Counted from the first letter of the stretch, positions 35,222 through 44,465 are shown. The stretch is 64,000 nt of DNA from Nocardia speluncae NBRC 108251 (GCF_001613245.1 NZ_BDBZ01000013.1:62001-126000), one strand, 5' to 3'. Notes: generated by a model from the letters alone, not told the origin. Numbers and translations: made by a program.

Positions 35222-35358
35222 CTGGGCTCCCTGATCCGTAGAGGATTGTCGGTACTGCGCGTGGAAGACAATATCTACTCAGGTGTCGCGCTCGCGTGCG
35301 TTTCCGTTTCGCCCGGTGCGGCGTTTCCCGGGTTCGGGCCGTGCGCCGGCGACCCGGC

Positions 35359-36399
35359 TCAGCTGTATCGGGCGAGATGCCGGGCCAGATAACGGCTGTC
35401 GCGTCCTACACCGTGCAGAGTGCCGGAGAGGATGTTGCGCTGATACTCCAAGCCCAGGAAGGCCAGACCCGGGTGAGCAGCCGAGATGCCGTTCCGATGT
35501 GGCGGGAAGCCCGCGGCATCGGGTGGGCACAGTGCGCTCAGATGCGCCAGCGCCGGCCGGTATCCGGTGGCCAGGACGACGGTATCCACCACCTCGCTGC
35601 GACCGTCGGGCCAGTGCAGTACCCGTCCGTCGGCCCGGACGAACATCGGCCGGGCTGCCGGGTTGCCCTGCTCGAGCGTGTCGCGGTAGCCCTCGGTGTC
35701 CACGATGGGGATCGTGCCGCTGTGGAATAACCGGCCGATCGGCAATCGGGACGCCAGCGATATCGCCCGCCAGAATCGTGAGTCGGCCGGGATCGGGTCG
35801 TTCGTCGCATAGCGCAGGGGGGTTCGATGCGCCAGGACTACCCGCGCTTCGGCGGCGAGTTCGATGGCTATCTGGATGGCGGAGTTACCGGATCCGATTA
35901 CGACGACCCGCTGCCCGGTGAACGGTTGCGGGCGACGGTACTCGGCGGCGTGCAACACCTCGCCGGTGTAGCCGGACAATCCGGGAATCTCCGGACGGTA
36001 GGGATTGGCGTAGCCACCGGTGGCCGAGACCACCACCGGAGCGGTGAATTCGGCACCGGTGGTGGTGCGCACCCGGAACGTTTCGCCGGACCTGTCTACA
36101 GTGGCGACCCCCTGCCCGGTGTGGATCCCGCCCGGTATCGCGGCCGCGCATTGCCGCAGATATGCGGCCACCTCATCACGCGTCGGGTACCTGTGCGGAT
36201 CACCCGGAAAAGGCTTGCCCGGGAGCGCGTTCATATGGGCGGGGGTGAACAGTCGCAGGCTGTCGTAGTAGCACGGCCAGGATCCGGCGGTGTCCGAGCC
36301 GGCTTCGAGCACCACCGGGCGGAATCCGTGATCCGAAAGGGCCAGTGCCGCGGCTATCCCGGCTTGGCCTGCGCCGATAACAATAGCTGGGGTATCCAT
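35359..36399 (-). CDS. Flavin-containing monooxygenase-like oxidoreductase
   Basis: The ~346-residue protein has two dinucleotide-binding motifs: the N-terminal FAD site VIGAGQAGIAAALAL and the internal NADPH site VVVIGSGNSAIQIAIEL. It also has the motif VVLATGYRPAL near the C-terminus. This is the CzcO/FMO-like group, which oxygenates N, S or ketone groups or transfers electrons. The ATG at 36399 begins directly at the FAD strand. It appears to stand alone; substrate unknown. Confidence 0.88.
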   Translation of the reverse strand: MDTPAIVIGAGQAGIAAALALSDHGFRPVVLEAGSDTAGSWPCYYDSLRLFTPAHMNALPGKPFPGDPHRYPTRDEVAAYLRQCAAAIPGGIHTGQGVATVDRSGETFRVRTTTGAEFTAPVVVSATGGYANPYRPEIPGLSGYTGEVLHAAEYRRPQPFTGQRVVVIGSGNSAIQIAIELAAEARVVLAHRTPLRYATNDPIPADSRFWRAISLASRLPIGRLFHSGTIPIVDTEGYRDTLEQGNPAARPMFVRADGRVLHWPDGRSEVVDTVVLATGYRPALAHLSALCPPDAAGFPPHRNGISAAHPGLAFLGLEYQRNILSGTLHGVGRDSRYLARHLARYS

Positions 36400-36540
36400 G
36401 ATGGCCGTATCGTGACATTTCGGGCATCGGGCCGCCACGGATTTTTCGGCGGCCCGGGGATTCTTGCTCGCCGCCGTCGTTCAGCTCCGGATGTGAGCTT
36501 CGGCGAAGACCTTGCGGCAGGACGGGGTCGTCATGCTGGT

Positions 36541-37125
36541 TCATTCTTCCGGTGTTACGGGAATCGGGGTGGTGGTTCCGCTGTGGCGGGCGGCCACGGC
36601 GAGCAGTTCGCCTACGGACCACTGGTCGTCGGCGTAGGCGCCGTACTTCGCGGCGAGGACAGTGCCGTCTGGGTGGATCAGGAAATCGGCGGGTAGGCCC
36701 AGGCGCCCGCCTTCGGGCCGGGCGGGCGGAGCCGGGCGTTCGCCGCGCCGGCCGGGCAGTTCGCTACCGATCGCGCGGGCGATGGCCGTCCAGCCGCGCG
36801 GGTCCAGGAGTGCGCGGGCGGCGGTTTCGACGCCGAATTCGCGATACAGCACCCGGTCCGGATCGGCGACGACATCCAGCGGCAGGTCGTCGGTGTACTT
36901 GCGGAGTTCGCCGGCGCTCGAGTGGAAGACCACCACTTCCCGGATGCCGGCCGCCCGGATTTCCGGAAGTCGGGTGACCACCGATCGCAGGTGCAGATTG
37001 CAGACCGGGCAGCCGGCGAAACGGCGGAATTGCAGGTGAGTGAGGTGGCCGGGGTCGGGCAGAGGTATCGCTGCGCCGGTGGTGCTCGTCAGGGTGCGGG
37101 CGGATACGCCGTTGGCTGGCGACAT
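36541..37125 (-). CDS. Peroxiredoxin-like (AhpC/TSA) protein
   Basis: The 194-residue thioredoxin-fold protein has FRRFAGCPVCNLHLRSVVTRL, with a CPVC pair in place of the peroxidatic-Cys loop. DPDRVLYREFGVETA and LPADFLIHPDGTVLAAKYGAYADDQW follow. This is the AhpC/TSA-like branch often called redoxin or 'peroxiredoxin-like'. It should reduce peroxides or act as a thiol oxidoreductase in the cytoplasm. The ATG at 37125 follows AAGGAG. It is divergent from a TetR gene across a dense set of dyads. Confidence 0.85.
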   Translation of the reverse strand: MSPANGVSARTLTSTTGAAIPLPDPGHLTHLQFRRFAGCPVCNLHLRSVVTRLPEIRAAGIREVVVFHSSAGELRKYTDDLPLDVVADPDRVLYREFGVETAARALLDPRGWTAIARAIGSELPGRRGERPAPPARPEGGRLGLPADFLIHPDGTVLAAKYGAYADDQWSVGELLAVAARHSGTTTPIPVTPEE

Positions 37126-37146
37126 CGGATCTCCTTAGGTGTACTT

Positions 37147-37185
37147 CGTACGCTTACAATCGAGTATGCGCATACCCCGTACGCT
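37147..37185. promoter_or_regulatory. Operator cluster between the peroxiredoxin-like and TetR genes
   Basis: The perfect 12-bp palindrome GTATGCGCATAC (37164-37175) is flanked by direct CGTACGCT repeats at 37147-37154 and 37178-37185, 31 bp apart. All lie in the 68-bp gap between divergent starts at 37125 and 37194, so they are likely TetR binding sites overlapping both promoters. Confidence 0.6.
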
Positions 37186-37193
37186 GTCAACCC

Positions 37194-37802
37194 GTGCCCA
37201 GGCCGCGTTCCCTCACCGATGAACAACTGGTTGCCGCCGCGCTGTCGGTGATCGACCGGGACGGTCTGCCCGGCCTGACCATGCGCGCGGTTGCCCGGGA
37301 ACTGGGCATCGCCACCATGGGGTTGTACCGGTATGTCGCCGACCGGCAGGCACTGGAAGTCCTCGTCGTCGACCGCATCTTCGGCACGGTCGACCTCGCG
37401 CTGCCCGCGGTGAACTGGGCGGACCGGATCCGGATCCTGATGGAACGCCTACGGGCCGCGGCGGACGCGCATCCGGCCGCGGTACCGCTGGTCCTGCGCC
37501 ACCGGCAGGCCGCGCCCGCCGCGCTGCTGCTGATCGAGACCATGCTCGCCGCGCTCACCGAGGGGGGATATACCGGAACCGGCCGGGTCGTCGCGCAGCG
37601 CACGCTGATCGGTTATCTGCTCGGATTCCTGCAGAACGAGCACTATGCGGCGTTGTCGGGGACGGGCACCGTCACGATGTCCGAGCTGGCCCCCGAGCGG
37701 TACCCGCACCTCTCCGATACCGCGGCCGACGCCCGCACGCTATCGGTCGCCGAGGAGTTCCGGCGCGGTCTCGATATCGTGCTGCGCGGGCTCGGGGGCT
37801 GA
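37194..37802 (+). CDS. TetR-family regulator
   Basis: The 202-residue protein has a TetR HTH (LTMRAVARELGIATMGLYRYVADRQALEVLVV, about 28-59) and a TetR_C_1-like ligand domain. It starts with GTG at 37194 without a ribosome site; TACGCT (37180-37185) lies 8 nt upstream, so the mRNA may be leaderless. It probably controls the divergent peroxiredoxin-like gene and itself. Its inducer is unknown. Confidence 0.9.
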   Translation: MPRPRSLTDEQLVAAALSVIDRDGLPGLTMRAVARELGIATMGLYRYVADRQALEVLVVDRIFGTVDLALPAVNWADRIRILMERLRAAADAHPAAVPLVLRHRQAAPAALLLIETMLAALTEGGYTGTGRVVAQRTLIGYLLGFLQNEHYAALSGTGTVTMSELAPERYPHLSDTAADARTLSVAEEFRRGLDIVLRGLGG

Positions 37803-37822
37803 TCGGGCCGGCCTCGCACCGT

Positions 37823-38050
37823 TCAGCGGGGATCGTCCGGATCGTCCGGAGTGCTGTCCTCGTCGTCACCGGGAGCGATATCGGGGCAGTCCCCGGCGAG
37901 AATGGCGCCCAACCGGGCTCTGGGCGGCATCACCGCTTCCTCCAGGATCGCCAGAATCTCTTCCTCCGGACTTCGGCCGTGGTCGACCGCACGAATCCGC
38001 AGGGCGCGGTACACCGCGTCCGGTACATGCCGAACAGATAGCGTCACCAT
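37823..38050 (-). CDS. FitA/VapB-like ribbon-helix-helix antitoxin, orphan
   Basis: The 75-residue protein begins VTLSVRHVPDAVYRALRIRAVDHGRSPEEEILAILEEAV, the FitA-type DNA-binding sequence. The C-terminal part is unusually acidic (GDDEDSTPDDPDDP). Normally a PIN-domain toxin gene follows within a few bases; here the next sequence downstream is the end of the convergent TetR gene, so the toxin is missing. It may be a solitary regulator or the survivor of a lost toxin-antitoxin pair. The gap 38051-38322 upstream shows nothing else. Confidence 0.78.
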   Translation of the reverse strand: MVTLSVRHVPDAVYRALRIRAVDHGRSPEEEILAILEEAVMPPRARLGAILAGDCPDIAPGDDEDSTPDDPDDPR

Positions 38051-38322
38051 GGAGCCGTCTTTCGTCGACAGTCGTCGGTGCCCCGATTATATTTCCCGCC
38101 CGGCCCGAAGCCGGGTTATCCGGCGTCTCGTTCCGGTATCGCCGCCCGCGGTGCGGCCCGTTCGCCGGCTCGCGGCGCCGGGTTACATAATCATCCGAAA
38201 ATCCTTCCTGCACTAGGAATATGACGCAAGATCGAGGCCGGTCGATGCGATAGGAAATCTGGGCCGAATGGTCCGGTGCGGTGCGCGGCTGTCCATGCGC
38301 GCATCCGGAAAGTGAGGCGGAA

Positions 38323-39495
38323 ATGAATCACAAACTCTGGTTGCTCGGGCGGCTCGCCGCGGTGGGCGGGCATATTCTCGGGGAGAAGATCACCCGGCAC
38401 CGTGCCCGCACCATCGACGATGTCCCCGCGTCCGGGGCGGCGCTGACCACCGAATGGCTCACCGCAGTGCTGTGCCGGGACACCCCCGGTGCGGAAGTCG
38501 TCTCGTTCGAGATCGACGGTGGTAGCAGCGGCACCTCCACCCGGGTCGCCATCCGGGTGGAGTACAACGAGGCCGGGCAGGCCGCAGAATTGCCGCGGGC
38601 CCTGTTCGCGAAAACCACCACCTCGCTCAGCCAGCGCATCCTGCTGGGCGGCGGCAAGATGATCGACGGGGAGACCCGGTTCTTCCGGGATTTCCGTCCG
38701 GAACTCGAGATCCAGGCGCCGCTCGGCTATTGGGGCGCCTCCGATCCGGCGTCCTGGCGCTCGATCGCGCTGATGGAGGATATCGCCGTGACGCGGGGCG
38801 CGGTATTCAGCGAGCCCACCGAGCCGATCGGCCGGGCGGAGATGGAAGATCTGGTTCGCAACCTGGCCCGGTTGCACGGCACTTTCTGGGAGAGCCCGGC
38901 AATCGAACCGTTGAAGACGACGAACGAGGCGCTGGCCGCGTACCTGGCCGCAATCGATATGAAGACCCGTTGCTCCGTGGGGCTGGAGCGGGCTGCCGAG
39001 GTCGTACCCGACGAGTTGCACGGTCGGGCGGACCGGCTGTGGGCCGGGGTGGAACGGGCGGTGGACCTGGCAACGCGGGAACTTCCGCACACCCTGCTGC
39101 ACGGGGACCCGCATATCGGTCAGACCTACCGCACCGCGGACGGCCGGATGGGATACGTCGACTGGCAGGTCGTAATGCGCGGCGGCTGGGGTCACGATTT
39201 CGCCTACACGGTGAACTCGGGCTGCGAGCCGGAAGACCGGCGCGCCTGGGCCGAGGATCTGCTGACGGCCTATCTCGACGAACTCGCTGCCGCCGGTGGT
39301 CGCGCGCCGTCCTTCGGCGATGCCTGGCTGATCTACCGGCAGCAATCGATGTTCGCGTACGCCGCGTGGGCGTTCACGATCGGCCGGGCCTCCTATCAAC
39401 CCGAAATGCAACCGCAGGAGACCTGTTTGACGCTTATGCGCCGGATCACCACTGCGGTGCACGACAATCGATCGCTGGACGCGCTGGGGGTCTGA
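38323..39495 (+). CDS. Phosphotransferase-fold protein (APH/ecdysteroid-kinase-like)
   Basis: The 390-residue protein has a kinase-like fold with the catalytic loop LLHGDPHIGQTYR and the metal-binding VDWQVVMRGGWGHDFAY. It also has a central block YWGASDPASWRSIALMEDI and a MEDLVRNLARLHGTFW helix. These fit the phosphotransferase group annotated in mycobacteria and nocardiae beside lipid or steroid genes. The substrate is unknown. The ATG at 38323 follows GAGGCGG. It is distinct from the streptomycin-kinase-like protein at 15932-16864. Confidence 0.82.
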   Translation: MNHKLWLLGRLAAVGGHILGEKITRHRARTIDDVPASGAALTTEWLTAVLCRDTPGAEVVSFEIDGGSSGTSTRVAIRVEYNEAGQAAELPRALFAKTTTSLSQRILLGGGKMIDGETRFFRDFRPELEIQAPLGYWGASDPASWRSIALMEDIAVTRGAVFSEPTEPIGRAEMEDLVRNLARLHGTFWESPAIEPLKTTNEALAAYLAAIDMKTRCSVGLERAAEVVPDELHGRADRLWAGVERAVDLATRELPHTLLHGDPHIGQTYRTADGRMGYVDWQVVMRGGWGHDFAYTVNSGCEPEDRRAWAEDLLTAYLDELAAAGGRAPSFGDAWLIYRQQSMFAYAAWAFTIGRASYQPEMQPQETCLTLMRRITTAVHDNRSLDALGV

Positions 39496-39704
39496 CCGGT
39501 GAGCCGGGGCCGGGGTCGGCGGCCCGGTCCCGGTCAGCCGCATATTCGCCTGCTGCGGCGGGCCGCAGATGTGTGGACCAGTCCAATGAATTTCTCGAAA
39601 TACACGTGTGGGCAAGCCTTTTCGAAAGCAAACAGATAGTCCGGCAGTGTCGTAACATCGCGTCGTTCCGGCTCGAGCCAGTACGCAGGAGGAGGCTCGA
39701 ACCG

Positions 39705-39821
39705 GTGCCCGGCCGGTGGAAAACCATCGGTCCCGCCACCAGACGTATGGAGTTCCTTCTTGACCAGCTCGGAATATCGAAGGCTCGCCCCGCCCACGGC
39801 CGGTCCCGGTTCACACGATGA
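39705..39821 (+). CDS. Possible 38-residue leader peptide gene overlapping the P450 start
   Basis: A GTG at 39705 lies 9 nt after the very strong ribosome site AGGAGGAGG (39687-39695). It opens a 38-codon frame ([20 protein letters not shown], then basic residues) ending at 39821, inside the P450 gene. It could be a translated leader that couples ribosomes to the TTG start of the P450. No homologue is recognised and the frame could be chance. Confidence 0.3.
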   Translation: MPGRWKTIGPATRRMEFLLDQLGISKARPAHGRSRFTR

Positions 39822-41037
39822 CCCCCGGTACGCGTTGTATCTCCCGGAATTCGCCGCCGATCCGCATCGCGCCTACCGGGAGATGCGCCGGCGCTACGGA
39901 TCGCTCGCACCCGTGGAACTGGCCCCGGGGGTGCCTGCCACATTGGTGATCGGCTACTCGACCGCGCTGCGGGTACTCAACGATCCCGAACGCTTCCCTG
40001 CCGATCCACGGAACTGGCAGAAGGATGTTCCGGCGGGATGCCCGGTGCTGCCGATCATGGAGTGGCGGCCGATGGCCAGCCGCTGCGCCGGTCAGGAGTT
40101 CCTGCGCTACCGGCAGGCGATCACGACCAGTATCGACGAAGTGGATATGTTTGCCATCCACGCCGTGGTGGAGAACATCGCCGGCCCGCTGATCAACTCG
40201 TTCTGCGCGGACGGGCGTGCCGAACTCATCCAGCAATATGTTTTCCCCCTGTCGTTCCAGGTGATCAACTATCTGCTCGGCAGCCCCCCGGAGGTCGGTC
40301 AGCAGGTCGCCGCCGGTATCGCCGCCATGCTCGAGGGGATCGACGCGGAGGCCGGCAGCCGGATGCTGGGCGAGGCCCTGGCGAATCTGGTGACGATGAA
40401 GCGCGAGAACCCCGCGGCCGATATCACCTCGGTACTGCTGCGGCATTCCGCGGAGCTCTCCGATGAGGAGGTGTCCCATCATGTTTCGCAGGTGTACGGA
40501 ACCGGGATCGAATTCGAACTCAATCTGATCGTCAACACCCTGCTGCTGATCCTCACCGACGACCGGTTCGGTGGCAGTGTGCTCGGGGGCAACCTCACCT
40601 CGCGCGATGCCCTGGATGAGGTGCTGTTCAACGATCCGCCGCTGGCCAACCTGCTGGTGACCTATCCGCGGATGCCGATCCTGCTCGACGATGTCTGGTT
40701 GCCGGCGCATCAGCCGGTGGTGATCAGCATGGCCGCCTGTAACAACGATCCCAAGATCCGTGGCTCGGAGCTCACCGGTAACCGTGCCCATCTCGCCTGG
40801 GGGCTGGGGCCGCACGCCTGCCCCGCGCAGTCGCTGGCCTACATCATCGCCGAAGGGGCGATCGATCAGCTGCTGGACGCGCTACCGGAGATGCGCGCCG
40901 ATTTCCCCGACGGCGAACCCGAGTGGCGTCCGGGCCCGTTCCATCGGTCGCTGGTGGAACTCCCGGTCAGCTTCCCGCCTGGTGCGCCCCTGCTGGGGGT
41001 CGAGCATGCAGCGGCCCGTCCCGCGACATACACCTGA
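39760..41037 (+). CDS. Degenerate CYP157-like cytochrome P450 lacking the ExxR arginine
   Basis: The 425-residue protein resembles the P450s encoded in actinomycete conservons (CYP157 type): it opens [22 protein letters not shown] and has a [10 protein letters not shown] strand. Three conserved elements are altered. The I-helix AGxET reads GTGIEFE (247-253). The near-invariant ExxR reads EVLF (287-290), so Arg is Phe. The heme loop is [12 protein letters not shown], keeping Cys354 but with Trp for Phe and Pro for Gly. CYP157 proteins are known for lost ExxR. The roadblock, DUF742, GTPase and kinase genes of a conservon are absent. I use the TTG at 39760, 7 nt after GGAG; a longer or shorter start is possible. 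Confidence 0.82.
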   Translation: MTSSEYRRLAPPTAGPGSHDDPRYALYLPEFAADPHRAYREMRRRYGSLAPVELAPGVPATLVIGYSTALRVLNDPERFPADPRNWQKDVPAGCPVLPIMEWRPMASRCAGQEFLRYRQAITTSIDEVDMFAIHAVVENIAGPLINSFCADGRAELIQQYVFPLSFQVINYLLGSPPEVGQQVAAGIAAMLEGIDAEAGSRMLGEALANLVTMKRENPAADITSVLLRHSAELSDEEVSHHVSQVYGTGIEFELNLIVNTLLLILTDDRFGGSVLGGNLTSRDALDEVLFNDPPLANLLVTYPRMPILLDDVWLPAHQPVVISMAACNNDPKIRGSELTGNRAHLAWGLGPHACPAQSLAYIIAEGAIDQLLDALPEMRADFPDGEPEWRPGPFHRSLVELPVSFPPGAPLLGVEHAAARPATYT

Positions 41038-41195
41038 CGAAAGGCGGTACGGGCATCCCCGCGTCTCGCGAGGTTCGGCGACGCGTGTGAAGGGGCCGTG
41101 GGAGCCGGGCGCGCCGGCTGCGGTATCTCGAGATCGACGAGGCTCTCGGGATACCGGACCACGCCCGAATATCGACGCGAGGGGGCGGGGGTATT

Positions 41196-41215
41196 ACTTG
41201 AATCCGGATTCAAGT
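41196..41215. promoter_or_regulatory. 20-bp perfect palindrome before the acyl-CoA dehydrogenase gene
   Basis: ACTTGAATCCGGATTCAAGT is its own reverse complement over all 20 bases. It lies 95 bp before the GTG start and is AT-richer than its surroundings. It has the size of a TetR-family operator; the TetR protein at 43634-44314 is a candidate ligand. Confidence 0.75.
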
Positions 41216-41290
41216 TGGTTTAGCGTGCGGAGAGCAGCGAAGGTCCGCATGCGGCGCATCGAGCCGCGCCCCGAAGATCGGAGTTCTCCC

Positions 41291-42520
41291 GTGGAACTGT
41301 TCACCTCGACCGACCGCGCCCGCGAGTACCGGCAGAAACTGCTCGGTTTCATGGACGAGTGCGTGTACCCGGCCGAACCGGTCTACGCCGAGCAGATGGC
41401 CGCGGCCGGCGACCCGCATCATCACCCGCAGATCCTCGAGGATCTGAAGACCGAGGCCAAGGAGCGCGGCCTGTGGAATCTCTTCCATCCGCACGAGGAA
41501 TGGGGCCCGGGGCTGACCAACCTGGAGTACGCGCCGCTGGCCGAGATCATGGGCCGCAGCCCGGCGCTGGCACCGGAGGCATGTAACTGTTCGGCGCCCG
41601 ATACCGGGAATATGGAGGTGTTCACCCTCTTCGGTACCCCAGAACACAAGCAGCGCTGGCTCGAGCCCCTGCTCGACGGCACCATCCGCTCGGCCTTCGC
41701 GATGACCGAGCCCGGTGTGGCCAGCTCCGATGCGACGAATGTCGAGATGCGGATGGACCGCGACGGAGACCACTACGTGCTCAACGGCCGGAAATGGTTC
41801 GCCTCCAATGCCATGCACCGCAACTGCAAGGTATTGATTGTCATGGGCAAGACCGATCCGGAGGCGCCCAAACACCGGCAGCAGTCGATGATGGTGGTGC
41901 CGATCGATGCGCCAGGGGTCCGGGTGGTGCGCAATCTGCCGGTGTTCGGGTATGTCGACCGCGAGGGGCACGCCGAAATCGAATTCACCGATGTCCGGGT
42001 GCCGTCGACCGATGTACTCAAAGGCGAAGGCGAGGGGTTCGCGATCAGCCAGGCGAGGCTCGGACCGGGTCGGATCCACCATGCGATGCGTGCCATCGGT
42101 ATGGCCGAGCGCGCCCTGGAACTCATGTGCGCGCGGGCCGAATCGCGTATCACGTTCGGGCGCAAGGTCAGTGAACGCGCGAATATCCGCGACTGGATCG
42201 CCGAGGCCCGCATCGATATCGAACAGGCACGGCTGCTCACCCTGAAAACGGCCTGGATGATGGATACGGTCGGCAACAAGGAGGCGCGCACGGAGATCGC
42301 GGCCATCAAGATCGCCGCGCCGGTGATGGCGCTGCGCATCGTGGACCGCGCGATCCAGGTGTACGGGGCGGCCGGGGTCACCGAGGATTTCCCGCTGGCC
42401 AGTATGTACGCCCATCTGCGGACACTGCGTATCGCCGACGGCCCCGACGAGGTGCACAAACTGACCATCGCCCGCGCCGAACTCGGCAAGGCCCGCGCCG
42501 CCGCCGAGGCCGCCCGCTGA
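41291..42520 (+). CDS. Acyl-CoA dehydrogenase (ACAD10/11-like FadE)
   Basis: The 409-residue flavoenzyme opens [32 protein letters not shown]. It has the FAD/substrate motif [15 protein letters not shown], the block [13 protein letters not shown], and the C-terminal [35 protein letters not shown]. The last segment is the ACAD10/11-type ending, found in dehydrogenases acting on unusual or long-chain acyl-CoAs. The GTG at 41291 (GGAG 7 nt upstream) fits the family start; the ATG at 41249 is an alternative. It is preceded by the 20-bp palindrome and followed by a strong terminator, so it is its own unit. Confidence 0.92.
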   Translation: MELFTSTDRAREYRQKLLGFMDECVYPAEPVYAEQMAAAGDPHHHPQILEDLKTEAKERGLWNLFHPHEEWGPGLTNLEYAPLAEIMGRSPALAPEACNCSAPDTGNMEVFTLFGTPEHKQRWLEPLLDGTIRSAFAMTEPGVASSDATNVEMRMDRDGDHYVLNGRKWFASNAMHRNCKVLIVMGKTDPEAPKHRQQSMMVVPIDAPGVRVVRNLPVFGYVDREGHAEIEFTDVRVPSTDVLKGEGEGFAISQARLGPGRIHHAMRAIGMAERALELMCARAESRITFGRKVSERANIRDWIAEARIDIEQARLLTLKTAWMMDTVGNKEARTEIAAIKIAAPVMALRIVDRAIQVYGAAGVTEDFPLASMYAHLRTLRIADGPDEVHKLTIARAELGKARAAAEAAR

Positions 42521-42526
42521 ACTCCC

Positions 42527-42570
42527 GGCAAGCCGGGCCGGTGGCGCGGAACCCGCCGGCCCGGCTTGCC
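42527..42570 (+). terminator. Strong hairpin terminator after the acyl-CoA dehydrogenase gene
   Basis: GGCAAGCCGGGCCGG (42527-42541) and its perfect complement (42556-42570) form a 15-bp stem around a 14-nt loop, 6 bp after the stop codon. The following stretch to 42851 has a 12-bp palindrome CCTGAATTCAGG (42636-42647) but no gene. Confidence 0.85.
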
Positions 42571-42851
42571 GCTCGGGCTACGCGCAGGCGCCGGTTGTCC
42601 CGGAGAGGGAAAGGACCGGCCGAAGACTTGTGCCTCCTGAATTCAGGCGCCGGGCTCTTTCCGGCCGGCACCGACGGTGCTGTCGGGGAGCTCGGTCGTG
42701 GCCGAGCCCTCGGCGGAGTTTGCCGGCATCGCGCCGGCAATCCGCCGGCGTAGCTGCTGTGCACGCGCCCGTCGGCGGATACGTTGAATAGGTCCTGACG
42801 GTGCCCGGCGATCACCGGGTGGTGTCGTGGACGAGCACGAGGAGGCAACGG

Positions 42852-43637
42852 ATGAGCGTGGAGACCGGTACGGAACCGCAGCGGCGGCGCCATATTCTGC
42901 TGGAGCTGGGGTTCGCGACCACGATGGTGGGGGAGGAGCTGCACGGGTCGGCGACGATCACCCCGCAGATGCATGTACCGGGGACCGACCGGCTGCGTAC
43001 CTCGATTCTCGCCACTTGGACCGATACGGTGACGGGGCTGCTCGCAGCGCTCACTCTGGGGCCGCGGGTCCCGGTCACGCTCGAACTCGATGTGCACCTC
43101 TACCGGCCGGCGCCGAGTTCCGGTGAGGTGCGGGCGGTGGGCCGCACGATCAAGGCGGGGCGTTCGGTCTTCGTCGCGGAGGTGGAGTGGACCGTCGACG
43201 GGGAGCCTTTCGCGTTCGGCGGTGGGTCGTTCATGGTGTCGCCGAACGAGGAACTGCGGTTACCGGAGCAGATGAGTATCGATATGCCGGTCACCGGCCG
43301 GCTGCTCGCGGTACCGCTGGCCGAGCGGGCGGGTTGCGAGCGTCGAGCACCGGGGACCGCGGTGCTGCCGCGTACCGACGACGGCCTGAACGCTTCGCGC
43401 ACGGTGAACGGTGGCCTGATCGCGCTCGCCGCCGAAGAGGCGATGCTCTCGCTCGCTCCCGGCGCGACCCTGAGCACGTTGGGGCTGCGCTATCTGCAGG
43501 CCGCGCGAGTGGGGCCGGTGGTCGCCGCCGCAACGCTGCGGGCCGATGTGGTGCGGGCGACGCTACGCGACGCCGGTAACGAGGATCGGATCACCACCTT
43601 GGCGACGGGCCGCCTGTTTCCGGCGACCGGCCGGTGA
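42852..43637 (+). CDS. Double-hotdog thioesterase-like protein
   Basis: The 261-residue protein looks like two hotdog halves. The N-terminal half contains MHVPGTDRLRTSILATWTDTVTGLLAAL and LELDVHLYRPAPSSGEVRAVGRTIKAGRSVFVAEVEW, the typical PaaI/acyl-CoA thioesterase strand order. The second half (LNASRTVNGGLIALAAEEAML, then RYLQAARVGPVVAAA) repeats it. It should hydrolyse an acyl-CoA. The ATG at 42852 follows GAGGAGG. It overlaps the TetR gene by 4 bp, so the two form an operon. Confidence 0.85.
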   Translation: MSVETGTEPQRRRHILLELGFATTMVGEELHGSATITPQMHVPGTDRLRTSILATWTDTVTGLLAALTLGPRVPVTLELDVHLYRPAPSSGEVRAVGRTIKAGRSVFVAEVEWTVDGEPFAFGGGSFMVSPNEELRLPEQMSIDMPVTGRLLAVPLAERAGCERRAPGTAVLPRTDDGLNASRTVNGGLIALAAEEAMLSLAPGATLSTLGLRYLQAARVGPVVAAATLRADVVRATLRDAGNEDRITTLATGRLFPATGR

Positions 43638-44314
43638 CAGCGCGGGAAGGCAGCCCGGAGGCGGAGACCGTAACCGGCCCCGGCGCCGCGGAGAGACCGG
43701 CCGGCGCGCGCCCGGCGCCGAAGAGCCGGCGCGGCATCCGGACCCGGGCCGCACTGGTGGCCGCGGCGCGGCAGGTTTTCGAAAGCGACGGGTTCGTCGA
43801 TGCCCGGATCAGCGATATCACGCGCACCGCGGGCGTGGCATCGGGTTCCTTCTACACCCATTTCGACAACAAGGAAGAGATCTTCTCCGAAGTCGTCGCG
43901 CAGGTCCGCGACGAAATGTTGCATCCACATGTCCGGGCCCGGGGTGGTAGTGCCGATCCGCGGGACTGGATCGCCGCCGCCAACCGGGAGTACTTACGCG
44001 CCTACCGGCGTAATGCCCGGCTGATGGCGGCGCTGGAACAGGTATCGCGGGTCGATCAGCAGTTCGCGGCCCTGCGCGCCGAACGGGCGTCGGCGTTCAT
44101 CGATCGCAACGCGGCGCTGATCCGTGATCTTCAGCAGCGCGGACTGGTAACGCCGCGGCTGGACGCGCGGGTGACGGCGCTGGCGTTGTCGAGCATGGTG
44201 AGCCGGATGGCCTCGCTGGTGTTTGTCGAGGGCGAGAAGATCGGATTCGATACGTTGCTCGAAACCCTGAACTGGATCTGGTTCAACGCACTCCAACTGC
44301 CCGAACAGCCGTGA
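43634..44314 (+). CDS. TetR-family regulator in the thioesterase operon
   Basis: The 226-residue protein has an N-terminal Pro/Ala-rich tail of about 30 residues, then a TetR HTH (GIRTRAALVAAARQVFESDGF, ISDITRTAGVASGSFYTHFDNKEEIFSEVV) and an all-helical ligand domain. It starts with GTG inside the thioesterase stop (GTGA). The lipid context suggests that it senses an acyl-CoA. A candidate operator is the 20-bp palindrome at 41196-41215 before the acyl-CoA dehydrogenase gene. Confidence 0.9.
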   Translation: MTAREGSPEAETVTGPGAAERPAGARPAPKSRRGIRTRAALVAAARQVFESDGFVDARISDITRTAGVASGSFYTHFDNKEEIFSEVVAQVRDEMLHPHVRARGGSADPRDWIAAANREYLRAYRRNARLMAALEQVSRVDQQFAALRAERASAFIDRNAALIRDLQQRGLVTPRLDARVTALALSSMVSRMASLVFVEGEKIGFDTLLETLNWIWFNALQLPEQP

Positions 44315-44465
44315 CGTCGGCGTCACCGCCTTCGGACACGAAAAAGCAGAAGAAGCTCAGGGACACCAGGTAGAGCCATGGCAACCCGTACAGCAGGCGA
44401 CCGGTGCGGGGCCGGGCCGTCTCGACGGCACTGCCCGGTGTGAACAAGTCCGGCGCCCGGTGTCA

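Noticed and set aside
39534..39797. Minus-strand 87-codon frame before the CYP157-like P450
   Set aside because: It overlaps the P450 start, has no recognisable domain or ribosome site, and lies in sequence with weak codon bias.
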